This document shows positions 34,530 through 46,981 of a DNA stretch of 64,000 nucleotides, one piece after another; position 1 is the stretch's first letter; each line of letters begins with the position of its first letter. Under the pieces are notes generated by a model that saw only the letters and a list, made by a program, of their open reading frames with translations, did not search any database and was not told the DNA's origin. The stretch is from Apium graveolens (lineage: Eukaryota > Streptophyta > Magnoliopsida > Apiales > Apiaceae): contig NC_133650.1 of the NCBI RefSeq assembly GCF_009905375.1, positions 147,640,567 through 147,704,566 on the forward strand. Direction: 5' to 3'. The position numbers and the translations under genes were made by a program.

Positions 34530-35578
34530 GGATTCCGTTTCGGAATCAGGTTGAAGACAGCTGGGCATACTTTCCTTAACATTTCGCTTTCTAGTTTCCA
34601 AGTCGATCCTTGAACATTCCGATCTTCTTGCAGCGCATATCACTAGCACTATAGCATTTTATTCTCATTAATCCATTCCATAATCCATACTATTCTCTGT
34701 ACGAAATACTATTCTGGTTCTACTTATATTCGTTCATAACATATCACATTTTTCATATTCGTATCAACTTGGGTATCAAGAACCTGCTTCGAATTCAGAG
34801 ACAATCTTGATCCACATATAGAAGTAGAAGAATTTATTGAGAGATCACTATGATCAATGAACACTTGTTATATTGCATAGTTAGTACGGAAGAGGGCCAG
34901 CCTTTAGTACTTGACAAGCAATTAAACAATCCGTGGTACCCTACTGGACTTCTATCACATAGACCGACATGTTTGCAAAATATTATGCTGAAATTTTTAC
35001 CTCTGAACTATAGAGGTTAATCAGAGAAGAACGAGAATATAAGGGTTAGTACCAAGTACTACCTTATCATAAGTTCAAATAAAACCACCTTATAATTATA
35101 TCTAGTGGCAACAAAAATTTAATATCAACAAGAGAGTATCTCCAATCCAACAGTCTACGGTTCTAAGCTCTCGTTCATTCTTAATATCAATAACTTTTGA
35201 AAACTCCTTCAACATCCAGAATTGAATCTTGGATTTCTTACTCGACATTATCGCTATTGGAATTCTACGTCGTACTCCAATATCGTTTGTATACATACTT
35301 ATAACTCTTCGTCGCTAAAAAGAAATAATTAAATAATTAAATACACACTTGGTTAGGCTATCCCTATAACCCATACACCGCCATGGTTCGACTAAATAAT
35401 TGGTAATCGCATACCACCATACTTTACCATATATCCATTTTCATTTCGGCATTACCTCGGTTGTCATAATCTCATTACTTACAGAATCATTTCTGTAATT
35501 TTTATAGTTTATTGATGATTTACTATAGCTCATTGTTTCCTCGGGTTCTTAATAGCTACTCGTACATAGTTCATATTT
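34530..35578 (-). pseudogene. TEK2 pol C-terminal remnant with chromodomain tail
   Basis: Next to the PPT one frame reads STWKLESEMLRKVCPAVFN, which aligns with the end of the TEK1 chromodomain (ELESDMRSRYPHMF). Further upstream, to 35578, I see no clear integrase motif in any frame. It is probably eroded integrase, cut by TEK3. Confidence 0.5.
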
Positions 35579-38500
35579 ACCGCCCCACAACTTTGGAAGG
35601 AGATACAACAAATCACTATTCCTATAACTCCCCAAACATTTACAAAAGACAATATACAAGTAATTATATTAGTTAACAAAAGGAAGTAAATACATCTGAA
35701 TCCAAGATCTTACAGTTTAGGGTTTGGAACAGCCTAACACTATTAACTAATACAACCCGATTTTAATATCGAGTCCTCATACACAAAATCACTAACTACC
35801 AGAGCTCGAACATACGAATCGGCATCACAAGTCTTACGCGTTGTCTGCTTGAATCTAACCATATCTGCTAACTGAAATATCAGGGTAACCAAGTAGTGAG
35901 CCAAATGCTCAACAAGCGCTATAATATACCTAAACAAGACATTAATAATGGAATTGAAAGATTCAACAATATAGTATCAAGAGATAACTTTTAGGATGCT
36001 GTCATCTTTTATTGTAATAAAACCATTCAAAACCATTTCCTTATCAAAAACCATTTTATGACGCTACGGATTACAGCCGGTGATCAGCCGCGAATTAATC
36101 CCGAACCTCGTTGGGTTTTAGAACATTAATGGGATCCCTAGGCAACTTTTAAGCCTACAAATTAAGAGCGGAAAGGACTTGCGTCTCAGTCCAGAAACAC
36201 TATCTAAAGAAAATATTTGTCCCCCTTTGGGACTGAAAATCCAAATTTTAACTTTTTATTTTAAAAACTGATGCCAAGTGACGGTTAATTTCTTAAACAG
36301 TGAGCATCTTTATCAAGAGTTCTAGATCAACTTTGAAGCACAGGGAATAGGTCCACTAAATTTCAAGGCCATGATCAACTAGACTATACTTTATCAAGGG
36401 AATTGCAAGGTTTCTATTCACAAGGAATTTGACAATGAGATATAGCAGGGTTATCGGATAGTATGAAGGAATTAAGTCAAACTAGGTTCAAGGTAATGGT
36501 TTCAGATAAGACATAGGTATTGAAATATAAATATGGTGAGCATCAGTTCAAAGTATAACAGGGTATCAAGTTTTAGGGGGTAAGAATAGGGTTATCAAGC
36601 AATCATGAACGACTCTTAAGGGATAGCTGACTTTTAGGTATCAAGATAAGGTTACTGAGTATAACTTGCACAGGGTTCCACATCACAATTACTTGGTATA
36701 GTAGCATGGTATGACTTTTGAATTACTTGCATAGAAATCTCCAAGAAAAGTTAAACTACTTGCAATAGATACTTGAGGGTTCATGACATTTGCATATAAT
36801 ACGAAAGATAGATTTGAAACCATTTGGATCATATATATTAAGGTGAATTAGAATACTCACATCATATATAAAAGCTGGGCTAACATTATCTTGCAGTATA
36901 AACAAAAAGGTAGGTTGAAACACTTGCCTTGAAAAAGGCTTGACTTGACTGGCAGGTGGGAGCCACTGGAGCTTCACTCGACTTTAATGGCAAGTTTACC
37001 CTCATCTCGAGAGCCTACACAAAATAATAATATCCTCATTATAATATATACTCACTAACTCAACCTAATTATAAACCGAAATTACGCACATTGGCACGTA
37101 GGCCTATATACACATAAACGCTTATAATTACCTTATAAGCATAATAGTTCACATAGCCACTCATGTTCACATAGCACATATAAGTACATAATAATATATC
37201 CATACACACTATATTGCATCACTAGGCTTGGATGATCTCACTCCACTTACTAAAGTCACTTAGTTATGCTAAACTAGCAAAAACTCTTAATATCGTCCTT
37301 ATAAGTAGAAGTGCCTTTTCTAAACCATCAAGTTCTTATGGACCCTGACTTAGGCCTTATATTCTAATGACCACATACTATCTTAAAACTAAGGTGGTCA
37401 ACCTAGGCCTCACTCATAAGTGCCCTAAAACTAATGGTTAAGTGATTTTGCTCATTATAGGGATTTCAGGGTGACACCAATGGGTTTATGAGTATAATTG
37501 ACACCCTTACACTTCAATTTTACCTCTCCAACTTGTACACTAGACTCTTCTGACCATAAGGCAACTCTAAAACTTGGTTTGGCTCAAGGGCCTAGCTTGG
37601 GCCTAAGCTTAAAGTCCAATGTTCCTCTGTTTTCTAGACTGAATAGTGTCCTATTTTGCACTAACTTATGACACATGATTCTAACTCAATTCCTATAAAA
37701 TATGGCTGGAAAAACTCCTCTGACACTCCCTCTAACTAGGGCTAACCAAGGCCTAGTGAGTGCCTACCCATGACATGGTCAAAACTCCTCATTTCTAAGT
37801 TACAACAAAACTGTCCCCTGCCGGACAGATTCTAAATTTTGGTGTGTGCACCTCACTAAATGGTTGGGTTTATCTAATTTGTGACTTCTAGAATCAATTA
37901 TACCCCAATTCTTAACTCCCCGTGGCTTGGGCCTAACAATGCCTAACAAATGCACATTCAAAATCAACACAAAACTCACATGCAAATCTGGAAATATTTT
38001 CAGGATTCTATCCTAGCCTTTCCACCTTAACTCCCACTTTAAAACCACTAATTAAATCTCAAACAAGACAAATTTACTACTATAAGACTCTAAACTAAGG
38101 ACTCAACCAATAATGGAGATCATCCATGCCCTATAGTACCAACATGCAAAATAAAACTTAACATGCAACTCAAGATGGTCACTAAATCAAGTTTGACTAA
38201 ACAAGAGGGTTATTAGCTCATAAATTCGACTTAAAATACTTAACTACTTCAAAAAATCATGCACACTACCTTTTAACAACTAAGATCAAGCATAATATCA
38301 AGGAAACAATTCGTTTTAAGCACAAATAAGGTCGAGTTTAACACAAACTAAGCATGCATGTACATTTTCGAAAAAAAGAGCATATATAATATGATTATAC
38401 TTGAAGATAATGCCCTATCTCTAACATGAAAAGTAGAATATGACTTTAAAACTAAAGATCTGTAGCATGAAAAGGTTTTAAAAGAGTATTATTCATGGAA

Positions 38501-39398
38501 ACACTTAGTTTATGCACATAAAAAGTATATCTCGTAGAGAACTCTTTAATCCACATGAATTAAGAGTTTCTCTTTGGAGATCACATAAAATCAAGTCATG
38601 CAAGCATTAAAGTTCATCTCCTAAGCATGGAACTTCTTGTAAAGTGTATATTATATGAATGGGTAATGGAATTACACTAGAATGACAAGGATTTGATGAA
38701 GAAAAATTGGAGGGAATGGGGGAAGGGGCTTCGGCCGAATGAAGAAAAAGAGAGGGGGAGGAGAGAAAATTTGAGAGTGAAAATGATGAGCTTGAATGGA
38801 GTGTGGTTTTGGGTTAACTCCTCTCTTTATGGTTCATCATGCACTAATTCAATAGTGAAATTTGGAATGTACTAAAGTGCCCTTCTCCAATAACCAAGCA
38901 AAAGTGCATGCAAGGGTAGTTTAGTCTTTTGGTGAATAGAAGAAGGTTAGTGGGGTATGAATTATCTCTTATGCCCTTTAAATTGAATTGGAGGGTATTT
39001 ACATGCATGGGCAACTAAGTACTTTGAAATTTAAAAATCAACTAATTTATATAAAATAATTTTTATAAATATAAATGCACCTCCATAAATCATAAAATAA
39101 ATATCATAAAATAGCTTATGATTTTAGAAATTTAATGATAAAAAATTTGAAAATTTATTGTTAAAAGATTTTTAAAATCAATTTTTCATATAAAATGAAG
39201 TACTTTTGATTATCATTTAAAAATACTAAATGATAAGATTTTCTTTTCAAAAAGATTATATAAACTAATACATTAAACACTTAGTTTATAGGCACTAAGT
39301 CATATAGATCATCCACATTTATAATTCCACACAATTTAAATTTTAATTATAAACACACAATTATATTTAGATAGGGTTTAGAAATACCGGTCGTAACA
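35579..39398 (-). repeat. TEK3: Tekay-type LTR inserted in TEK2 (probable solo LTR)
   Basis: About 3.8 kb are homologous to the TEK1 LTR from ACCGCCCCACAAC to ACCGGTCGTAACA, with many substitutions and small gaps, so it is older or from another subfamily. No PPT or PBS adjoins it, and TEK2 sequence appears on both sides. ATTT stands at both edges (35575-35578 and 39399-39402) and may be a worn target duplication. The left tip is eroded, so that boundary is uncertain by tens of bases. Confidence 0.75.
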
Positions 39399-41330
39399 AT
39401 TTCCGATCCACGAAGAATGTTTCTTGGACTTGCCATAGATATGACATGAAGCAGATAAAATTTCAGAAGAGTTTCAGCCAAAGCAACGATGGCAGGTTAA
39501 TAAAATTCTTAATCATATATCCTCAATAGGAAACTTGAAGCTTAAAGATTCACTTATTCCTTTTTGCATCATGGTCCTGGCTTATCTCGAGATAGTTACT
39601 TCTAAGATAAGTAGTCTGCTCACAGGAATAAGGTCTTTTCCCAACCACTATTACGTTTAAGTATTGCACAGTCATCAGAAGGAATGTAATCCTTCCACAG
39701 TACACCATATCCTGTAAGGTTTCACCCATCATCCCTTAATTCCTTTGGCACAAGCATTTATAAACTACTCTTATATACTTAAAGTGTCTGCCACCTCATT
39801 GGCCTTTCCTGATAATAGTTCCTTACAATCAATGTCTTTTGAACCACTTTCAACTAAATTTTCTACCTAATTCCTAGTCACCGCTTATGTCAAGTTATTT
39901 TCCTTAAGTCCTTGTGAAAGGAAAAATTACCATCGCCTCAATCTTTAAATGTGAACATTATTCTGGCTAATTCCCAATCATACCTAGGAACTTTCTTATC
40001 TTACGTCTTTCTTGCTTTAAGCAATCGCGATCTTCATTAGTCCATTCTAGACTTTCCCCTGGTTAAACACATGCCCCACCTGGCATTATTATTATTAAAA
40101 TACTATAAGAATGTATCATTATTCCCTTATCATCTTTCTCAGTATTGTTCTCTTCTCCGGTCATTGACTCTCTGCCTTCATTCACCATTCTTTCTTGGCA
40201 TAATTTGATCCTTCCTATTAATATTTGTTGCATATAAATCTCAAACAACTTTTCGGTATCCACACCTTCTTGAGTTTCTCTTTCCTACTAAGGGCATCAG
40301 CCACCACATTGGCTTTCCCTGGGTGATAGAGAATTCACAATCCTAACCCTTGATCAACTCTAACCATCTTCCATGGCACATGTCAAGTTCTTTCTGGGCA
40401 ACAATGTACTCGAGGCTCTTATTCTTCTTTGGTAAACTTTCTAAGGTTATCCTCAATCCTTCTTCCTGTATTCCTAGGTACAGGGCACATCAAGATATCT
40501 CTTACTAATACTATGACCACTTTGTCTATATATAGTTTCTGAAGACTCTCTTCACTGATCTTTAAAGGTTGTTGCTACCTTAATCAATTTATATTGTCAA
40601 AACTCATAATGTCCCTACTAGGGTAAAATGCCATCCTTTGTGCATCCCCCCGAGATTATCTTAAGTTATCACTATTCTATCCTCAATTACATTTTAAAAA
40701 GGTACTTACATCCATCCATTGATAAATCAATTCATCTATCCTTGATAATGGTATCTACTCAATCATTCCCATATTAATAGTCTACATATCGTTTCATATT
40801 AACATCCCTTTTTCAGATTGATGTCATTCTATATGGCCTCCAAAAGACAATAACCTTTAACTGTACTTCTTACAGATATTAAGCCATTATACAATTTCCA
40901 CATCCTGGTGATCAATCTTTAGAATCTCTACAAACTTGGTAAATCATTTGCCTCAGTCAGATTATGTCTATGGTAGTTATACCCTCCCAACATCATATAT
41001 TGTAGATCGTTGTACTTCTATTTCTAACTTTACATCGGAACAATCATATGCACATAAATCACTTTAGTAATTGTTATTTCTACTCATCAAGCTTTGGAAA
41101 TAATTTACATTTAAGCTTCAACTTGCATGCAACCCAGTTTACACAAAAAATCTAGTAGTTCTCAAATTGGCCAAAGCAGGTGCCTTGGTGAAATCGAGTA
41201 GAAGGGTGCTTCAGTTACATTGGTTTACACAGCAGTTCTGACCGTTATACTGAAGGTCCGTGTTGTCGGCACTTGATTAGACGCAACCCAATATCATCTT
41301 GATATTGTTGGTCTAGTTGCTTTACACTCC
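39399..41330 (-). pseudogene. TEK2 pol remnant, heavily decayed
   Basis: Only scattered motifs survive. At 40263-40063, EKLFEIYMQQILIGRIKLCQ matches the RNase H-integrase linker of TEK1. Around 40280-40330 a reverse reading resembles the DALSRK region. The rest, where RT and protease should be, shows no readable motif box. Confidence 0.55.
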
Positions 41331-41334
41331 TTCT

Positions 41335-42466
41335 TTGAGTGGCCCACCCGGACACACTTGTAACAGGTAAGATTTAAGGGTTTCATATTAGAAGTGCGTC
41401 TCAGACAATCGCTGGCATAGTGCCTCACTTGTCCAGAATGGAAACAATTTACCCTGGGCATTTTACAGTCCCCTCTATGCTTTCTCCCGCAAATTTTACA
41501 ATCTAGAAGTAGGGGCCTTGTTTGTCCTGACTGGGATCCCCTAAACTGCCTGCCGCCCTGGCCAACACTCGTCCTTCCGATCTCGTAGCCTCTCGACTTT
41601 TTCTAACTTGGGATGCTTGTCCCTTACGAAACTTGTTTGGAAGGTTCCTATCAGTGGAACTTCCCTCATGACTCTCGAACCTTCTCTTTATATTCTTTCT
41701 CTCTTTCCGTACCTGCTCACTCCCTTTCTCCATGATAGTAGCTTTCTGTACTAGGGTAGCATAATTTATTAGCAAACACAGACACACTATTTTGAATCCA
41801 TAGGTTCAGCCCCTGCTGAAACCTTCTTACCTTTTTCACTTTAGTGTCTACAAATTCTGGCATGAATCTTGACAATTCAGTGAATTTCGCATCATACTCC
41901 GCTACGCTCAAGTTATTCTACTTTAGTTCTAAAAAATTTAGCTCCATCTAACTCTCCATGTAATTGGGAAAATATTTCTCCAAAAACAACTTGGTAAAAC
42001 TAGCCCAAGTCACCACTCCATTCCCTTCTATGTTCTTTTTAGACTCCCACCAAAAATTTGCCTCTCCCTTTAGTAAGTATGTAGCAAAAATAGTTTTCTG
42101 ATTCTCAGCTACCTGCATAATCTCAAAGGACTTCTCTAATTCCTTTAGCCATGCCCTAGCTACCACAGGGTCGGCTGTTCCCTCAAACTCGGGAGGTTTC
42201 AGTGATTTAAAGGCCCGAAAGGAATTGGCCACAGTGTGTTGGGGAACGGGCGATTGCCACGGGTTTGGATGGCCGTCTAAATTCTGCCTCAGCAAGTCAA
42301 TAATTTGACTCATGGGATTTACTTCTGGGTCACCTCCCTGGTTTCTGGTGTCTTGTTCATCATGATCTTCGGGGATATCTCCATCCGAAGTACTATTGGT
42401 TTTACTGGCTTCATTCTCTGGTTCAGAATGTGCTCTTGTAACTCTCTGTCTAGGTGGCATACTCAT
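41335..42466 (-). pseudogene. TEK2 gag
   Basis: The start is the ATG at 42466 (MSMPPRQRVTRAH). The capsid-like domain is clear: FRAFKSLKPPEFEG, ARAWLKELEKSFEIMQVA, GEANFWWESKKN, FTKLFLEKYFPNYM. A stop after YMES is followed in frame by VAEYDAKFTELSRFMPEF. A frameshift comes near 41780. The nucleocapsid region at 41500-41340 has a CKICGRKHRGDC knuckle, a damaged CFHSGQVRHYASDC knuckle, in which the second Cys is Ser, and CYKCVRVGHSKKEC. Order and motifs match TEK1 gag. Confidence 0.85.
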
Positions 42467-43300
42467 GAAATTTCCAAAACACTTACATTAATTTTACATC
42501 CAGGTTACCTAAAAGTATTACCGCTGATCACCTTACATGATCGGTGTCCATTTCAGCGTCGAAATAAATTAAATGTAGTTAATATTATCCACTTAAGGAA
42601 AAAAAAGAATTTTATACCAATCCGAGTCAAGTATATAAATAAGATTTCTGGAACATCTTTCAGCTAAATTGCAGTAACTACATACTTGGTCTCTTATACC
42701 AGTCTTATCAAGACTCACCCTAGGCTCACTTGTCTTCTTTCTATTAACTTCCGAGATCACCATCTCGCTTATTATACCATTATATAACCTTATTAAAGTC
42801 AGACCATCCATTCAAAATCTCCTTACTTTCCAAGGTAATCCCTCATGGTCTATCGTACCAGGTATAATCCTGATAATATTCTCGAAGTATATAATAAATC
42901 TCCCTTAGAAGAAAAAAGTCCTCAATACTATAGTAAACACTACGTCTGGCGAAATCGTTGTTCACAGGGAATTTAAAGTCTCGCATACAAAGAAATTCCT
43001 CAACTTATTCCAGGTAATAAGTAACATTAATTGTACAACGAAGTTAAAGGTTTTTTTTTGGTCCTCGTATGTATTATTTTCTTAGAGCAACTATACAAGA
43101 CTAGGAGCAATAACTTCCTGTCATTTAAGTCATTCGATGGTATTGGCACTTACTGTTTCCACCTCAACCGCCTCTTAAGATTCTGCTCCATATCCTATAT
43201 CAATGCCTTGGATAATTCATAAATTTTCAAAGTATCTTCTCAGCATTCTCAAAATCCTCGCCTTGTGCCCTAGAAGGGTCAGCCTCATATGATACCCTAG

Positions 43301-43465
43301 TCATAAGTGGAACAGCGGCACACTAGCCATCTTATCTCTCTCTTGATGCTTGATCCTTGCTCTATCAAACTTTCTCACCACCCCTCTTATCTGGGCCAAA
43401 GTAAACCTATCACTATCAATCTTGGTCTCTAACATTGTTATAAGCTCTCTATCAGCCCTATCCAT
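43301..43465 (-). CDS. TEK2 leader ORF, unknown function
   Basis: The ATG at 43465 opens 54 codons on the element's sense strand, upstream of gag, ending in TGA at 43301-43303. The product is highly charged (MDRADRELITMLETKIDSDR, then KFDRARIKHQERDK) and probably helical. A related-looking frame continues past the stop (SYEADPSRAQGEDFENAEK). It occupies the same place as the TEK1 leader ORF, though I see little direct sequence similarity. It may be the remnant of a longer protein. Confidence 0.4.
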   Translation of the reverse strand: MDRADRELITMLETKIDSDRFTLAQIRGVVRKFDRARIKHQERDKMASVPLFHL

Positions 43466-43691
43466 CAATTCTATATCTCACTCTTATTGAGATAAAGTCA
43501 TATGGGGTCCCTTATAATATAATAAGGAGCCTAATGGTTCTTGTTCATAAATCCTCCATCAATGTTTCACAGCTTTCTCTCATCTGTCATTACTACATTC
43601 GGTAGTCCAACTATGAATCCGATATGGATTCTCAGTTCTCTTAATTATCACTACGTCCCCTACGCTTACGTCTCTGAGTATTGTAACCTTG

Positions 43692-43703
43692 GCTCTAATA
43701 CCA
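43692..43703 (-). other. TEK2 primer-binding site
   Basis: GCTCTAATACCA is a one-base variant of the Met-tRNA complement seen in TEK1, four bases from the LTR. Confidence 0.85.
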
Positions 43704-43707
43704 TTTC

Positions 43708-45637
43708 TGTAACACCCCCAAATCTGGGGTCAGGAATCTGGGTTGTCACGAGTTCCATTTTCCTTAATATCACTTAATCTTTAATCAAAACTACTACTGC
43801 ATACTGTGACCCCTTTCTTTCACACACACACACACACACACACAGGTTAGAGTCTCAGAGAACGCACCGATACAATACTAAACCATAATAATATGTTGAT
43901 TCAACAATCATTACATTCTTCCACATACCTCTACAAAACATTCTACTGATTACTACTTCTAATTGAAGCGTAATCAGAAGTCCAATATAGACCTAACTCA
44001 AGGATTATAACGATTCCCATAATTCAACTTAAACAAATTATGCTAGGATAACTAGCCTCCTACCAGCTTAATCCTTCACTTCAAGCCAGTCGTATGGATT
44101 AATAGATATCGTCGACTTCCTTGCTCTTTTTCGATGGAACGACCACATTGCTATCTGTGGGGTTGGAAGAATAAACAACAAGAATGAGCAAATAATGCCC
44201 AACAAGTTCTCCCAATATCTATCCACTATATAAAAAAAGGAATATACCTCGATAGGAGTAATAGGGAAAAGAATCAAACCTTTATACCCTTTAGGTCGTT
44301 CCTCAATATCAATATCTTTTATAAACCTCAAACCTTTATAATTCTCTAATAGTTCAAGTTATTAAATAATATACTTTTCATTCCTCAACCAATTTATGAC
44401 AAATCATTTCCCACCACTTAAGATTTAATATAAATTAGTCACAACAATTACACAATCCCTCTTTCAATAATAAACATCAGTACAAGATGTTCCATAACCA
44501 AACAATCTTAACAACCCATTCTGTTGTTAGATTAACAAAATCTAGTTATTCAATTTATTGTCATAATTTATATGTGACAATTCAATTTATAAACATTTTA
44601 ATAGTTTCTTTTCCGATGGACTGGGACTTTCAACCAACTGGATATAATTAAACGATGATCAGTCATTTCAATCATGTCCTTCCGAGGGACCGTTTTACTA
44701 CTAGTAGATGGACAAGAACACTATTCAAACTTGACCAGGGCAAGAACACTTTTTTAACTTGATCCTGATGATTGACAGGAACACTTTTCGAACATGACCA
44801 AATCATCCTTTGGAAACACATGGGACATAATTAAAATGGCTGGACCGGCACCCCGGCCTCTTACACAGAATTACCATATTACCGGTATTCTAATCCACGG
44901 TACCGACGTTTATGTCGGCCGTAATCTCATTTCGAGAGTATGATGACCCCTTCCGGTCATATCTGCTAGAGCATCATATAAAATGATCCTTGCATTAACC
45001 GAGTCCCCTGAGTTATCAAAACTCTTTATTATTATTATTGTTATTAATCTCATTCTTATCACTTTATTCTCATTGTTATGGTTATTCACCTCAACCATCA
45101 TCTCATTATTGGTTATCCATTAGGAAATTTTATTTACCAACGAACATTCACTAACTGACCTGGAAGCCTTAACAATTGTTAGATTAATTAATAATCTCTT
45201 ATATATTGATTCAAAATAATACTTTTTAGAATACAACCTTTCTTTGAATCTCAATTTAAAGGAAATCCCTTAGTCAATATTTGAAAATAATTAACTAAAT
45301 AAAATAAATTTAATTAAATAGTTAATCCCAAGATGTCTTAATAAATGTATAATTAATGAAATTACGAATACACCATCTTTCTGAGATTGGGTTGTGATAA
45401 TATCATATAATATCCTCAATCTGGCATTTAATAATATTGAATACCCCAATATATGATCCTCAAAGAAAGAAATAATATACAGTCATATAATATTCGAAGG
45501 AACAATCTTCGACCTACGATGACTACTGTCAGAAGAAAGGTCCGCTTCCGGTCGACGTAATGAATATAGAAATAATCTGAAAATACTTCCTCATTTATTT
45601 GAGTCTACTTATCTTAATAGTTCTTCCCTATTCTAGG
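43708..45637 (-). repeat. TEK2 5' LTR, interrupted
   Basis: The first 1930 bp of the LTR are present, TGTAACACCCC to CTATTCTAGG, where S5 begins. The part homologous to about 32455-34512 is missing from the window and should follow the S5 3' end. This copy retains about 340 bp (near 43860-44200) that the 3' LTR lacks. Confidence 0.9.
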
Positions 45638-46885
45638 TGAAAGGCATATGTCATAGCCTATTTGTTTATTCGAGGATTTAACTCAACTCAAATAAGGATG
45701 TAACAAGTAAATAGTGGTCCTATCGTCAGAGAGATCTCTCAGAGTAACATATGTCAAAGGATTAAGTAACATTGTTCTCCTACAGACTTGATGACTTAAT
45801 TCACTGGAAGAAGCTCAAGAAATTGATCAAGCCTCAGTGATATAAATCAAGATTGTGGATTTAATCAAGTGACAAAGATCTCGTCAGGGTATCAATTAAT
45901 TACAAGGATTTAGTCTGAAGAAAATCAAGAGTATCAAGGTCAAGGCATGAAGAAACGTCACGGAAGTTAGTCACTCATGAACCAGACAGTACATCGAGTG
46001 TCAACATTGAAGTGGTGGAATTGATTCATAATTGACAGTGATTTTCAGAAGATTTTCAGAAGAATGGTTGCTACTCAAGATTAGTATTAATTCTCTATTA
46101 ATTAATTAAGTCATATAATTTAATTAAGAGAATAAATTAAATCTGCAAAGATTAATTTATTGATTAATTGAATTAATTGATTAATTAATTCAGAATTATT
46201 ATTTGATTAAAATCTGTTTTAATCCAGCAAGACTATCTTTTGTATTAGCAAGACAATCGGTATGACAATCAATAGTCATACCGAAAGTCATGCTAGTGCA
46301 TTTAGATTGTCTTGCCGAAAGTCCTATCAGTTCAATTGATAGTCCTACCGAAAGTCTTACCAGTTCAAAGGATTGTCATGCTGAGCTAAATGGATTGTCT
46401 TGCCAATTAAAATCACAGGATTCAATATAAAGCAGAGCAGCTGTTTTTCAAAGAAGAGCAGAGTATTGAATATCAAATTCAGCAGAACACAGAATAAAAG
46501 AAACCTGCAGAGAACTTATTGCAAATTCACAGATCATTTATTTCTAGTATTTATTGTTAAATCTAATCCACTAGAAATCTTTTTCTTGTTCTTGTGTAAC
46601 TATCTAGCGGATCGAAATCCCTAGAACTTAATCTCAAATCGATTTTAGCATTTGATCTTTTTATTGCAAAAATAGAAAAAGTTCATGTCGAATTTATTCT
46701 AGATTTGTAATAATTGATTTGAGATTAATCCCTTGTAAACGATACCGTTGTTGTAACACCTTTCAAGTTTAATAATAGTTTTATTTAACTTGAATTTTGT
46801 TTCACTTTTTTATTCCGCATTTTATTCGATTAAACGGTATTGTTTGTATTCAACCCCCCTTCTACAAACATATTGAGACCTAACA
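45638..46885 (+). repeat. S5 5' LTR
   Basis: The LTR is 1248 bp, TGAAAGGCATATG to GAGACCTAACA, followed by the PBS. The left edge is fixed by comparison with the uninterrupted TEK2 3' LTR. A TATA-like AATATAAAG at 46424-46432 lies just downstream of a repeat cluster. ATTCAACCCCCCTTCTAC near the end is the shared C-rich block. Confidence 0.85.
46235..46400 (+). promoter_or_regulatory. S5 LTR: GGTATGACAATC palindromic cluster
   Basis: Repeats of GG(TA/CA)(T/A)GACAATC alternate with inverted GATTGTC(A/T)T(A/G)CC and CCGAAAGTC. One part is a perfect 9-bp-arm inverted repeat CGGTATGAC...GTCATACCG. The cluster ends about 25 bp before the TATA-like box. The 16-mer AGACAATCGGTATGAC is shared exactly with the internal array at 52951-53330. 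Confidence 0.7.
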
Positions 46886-46900
46886 ATTAGTATCAGAGCC
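46886..46900 (+). other. S5 primer-binding site
   Basis: ATTAGTATCAGAGCC resembles the Met-tRNA complement and directly follows the LTR. Confidence 0.85.
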
Positions 46901-46981
46901 TTCTGATTAACGAACAAATCAAGATCCTAGACTTTTGTGATTCTTTCACTCCTTGAATTTTTATTTACTCAAAAATTCATA

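Larger units (their letters stand above)
42467..43707 (-). other. TEK2 5' leader region
   Basis: This is 1.24 kb between gag and the 5' LTR. It contains a sense-strand ORF (43301-43465) and the primer-binding site. About 42480-43200 has short open frames on both strands that I cannot assign. Confidence 0.6.
30864..45637 (-). mobile_element. TEK2: Tekay/Del-like chromovirus with nested LTR
   Basis: This minus-strand element is inserted in S4 gag (preceding bases CTTTT). The 3' LTR is at 30864-34512 and the 5' LTR starts at 43708, where S5 cuts it at 45638. Between them are a reverse PPT, a chromodomain tail, the nested TEK3 LTR, strongly decayed pol, gag, a leader ORF and a primer-binding site. 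LTR tips are TGTAACACCCC and GGGGTTATTACA. Coding decay is far greater than in TEK1. Confidence 0.85.
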
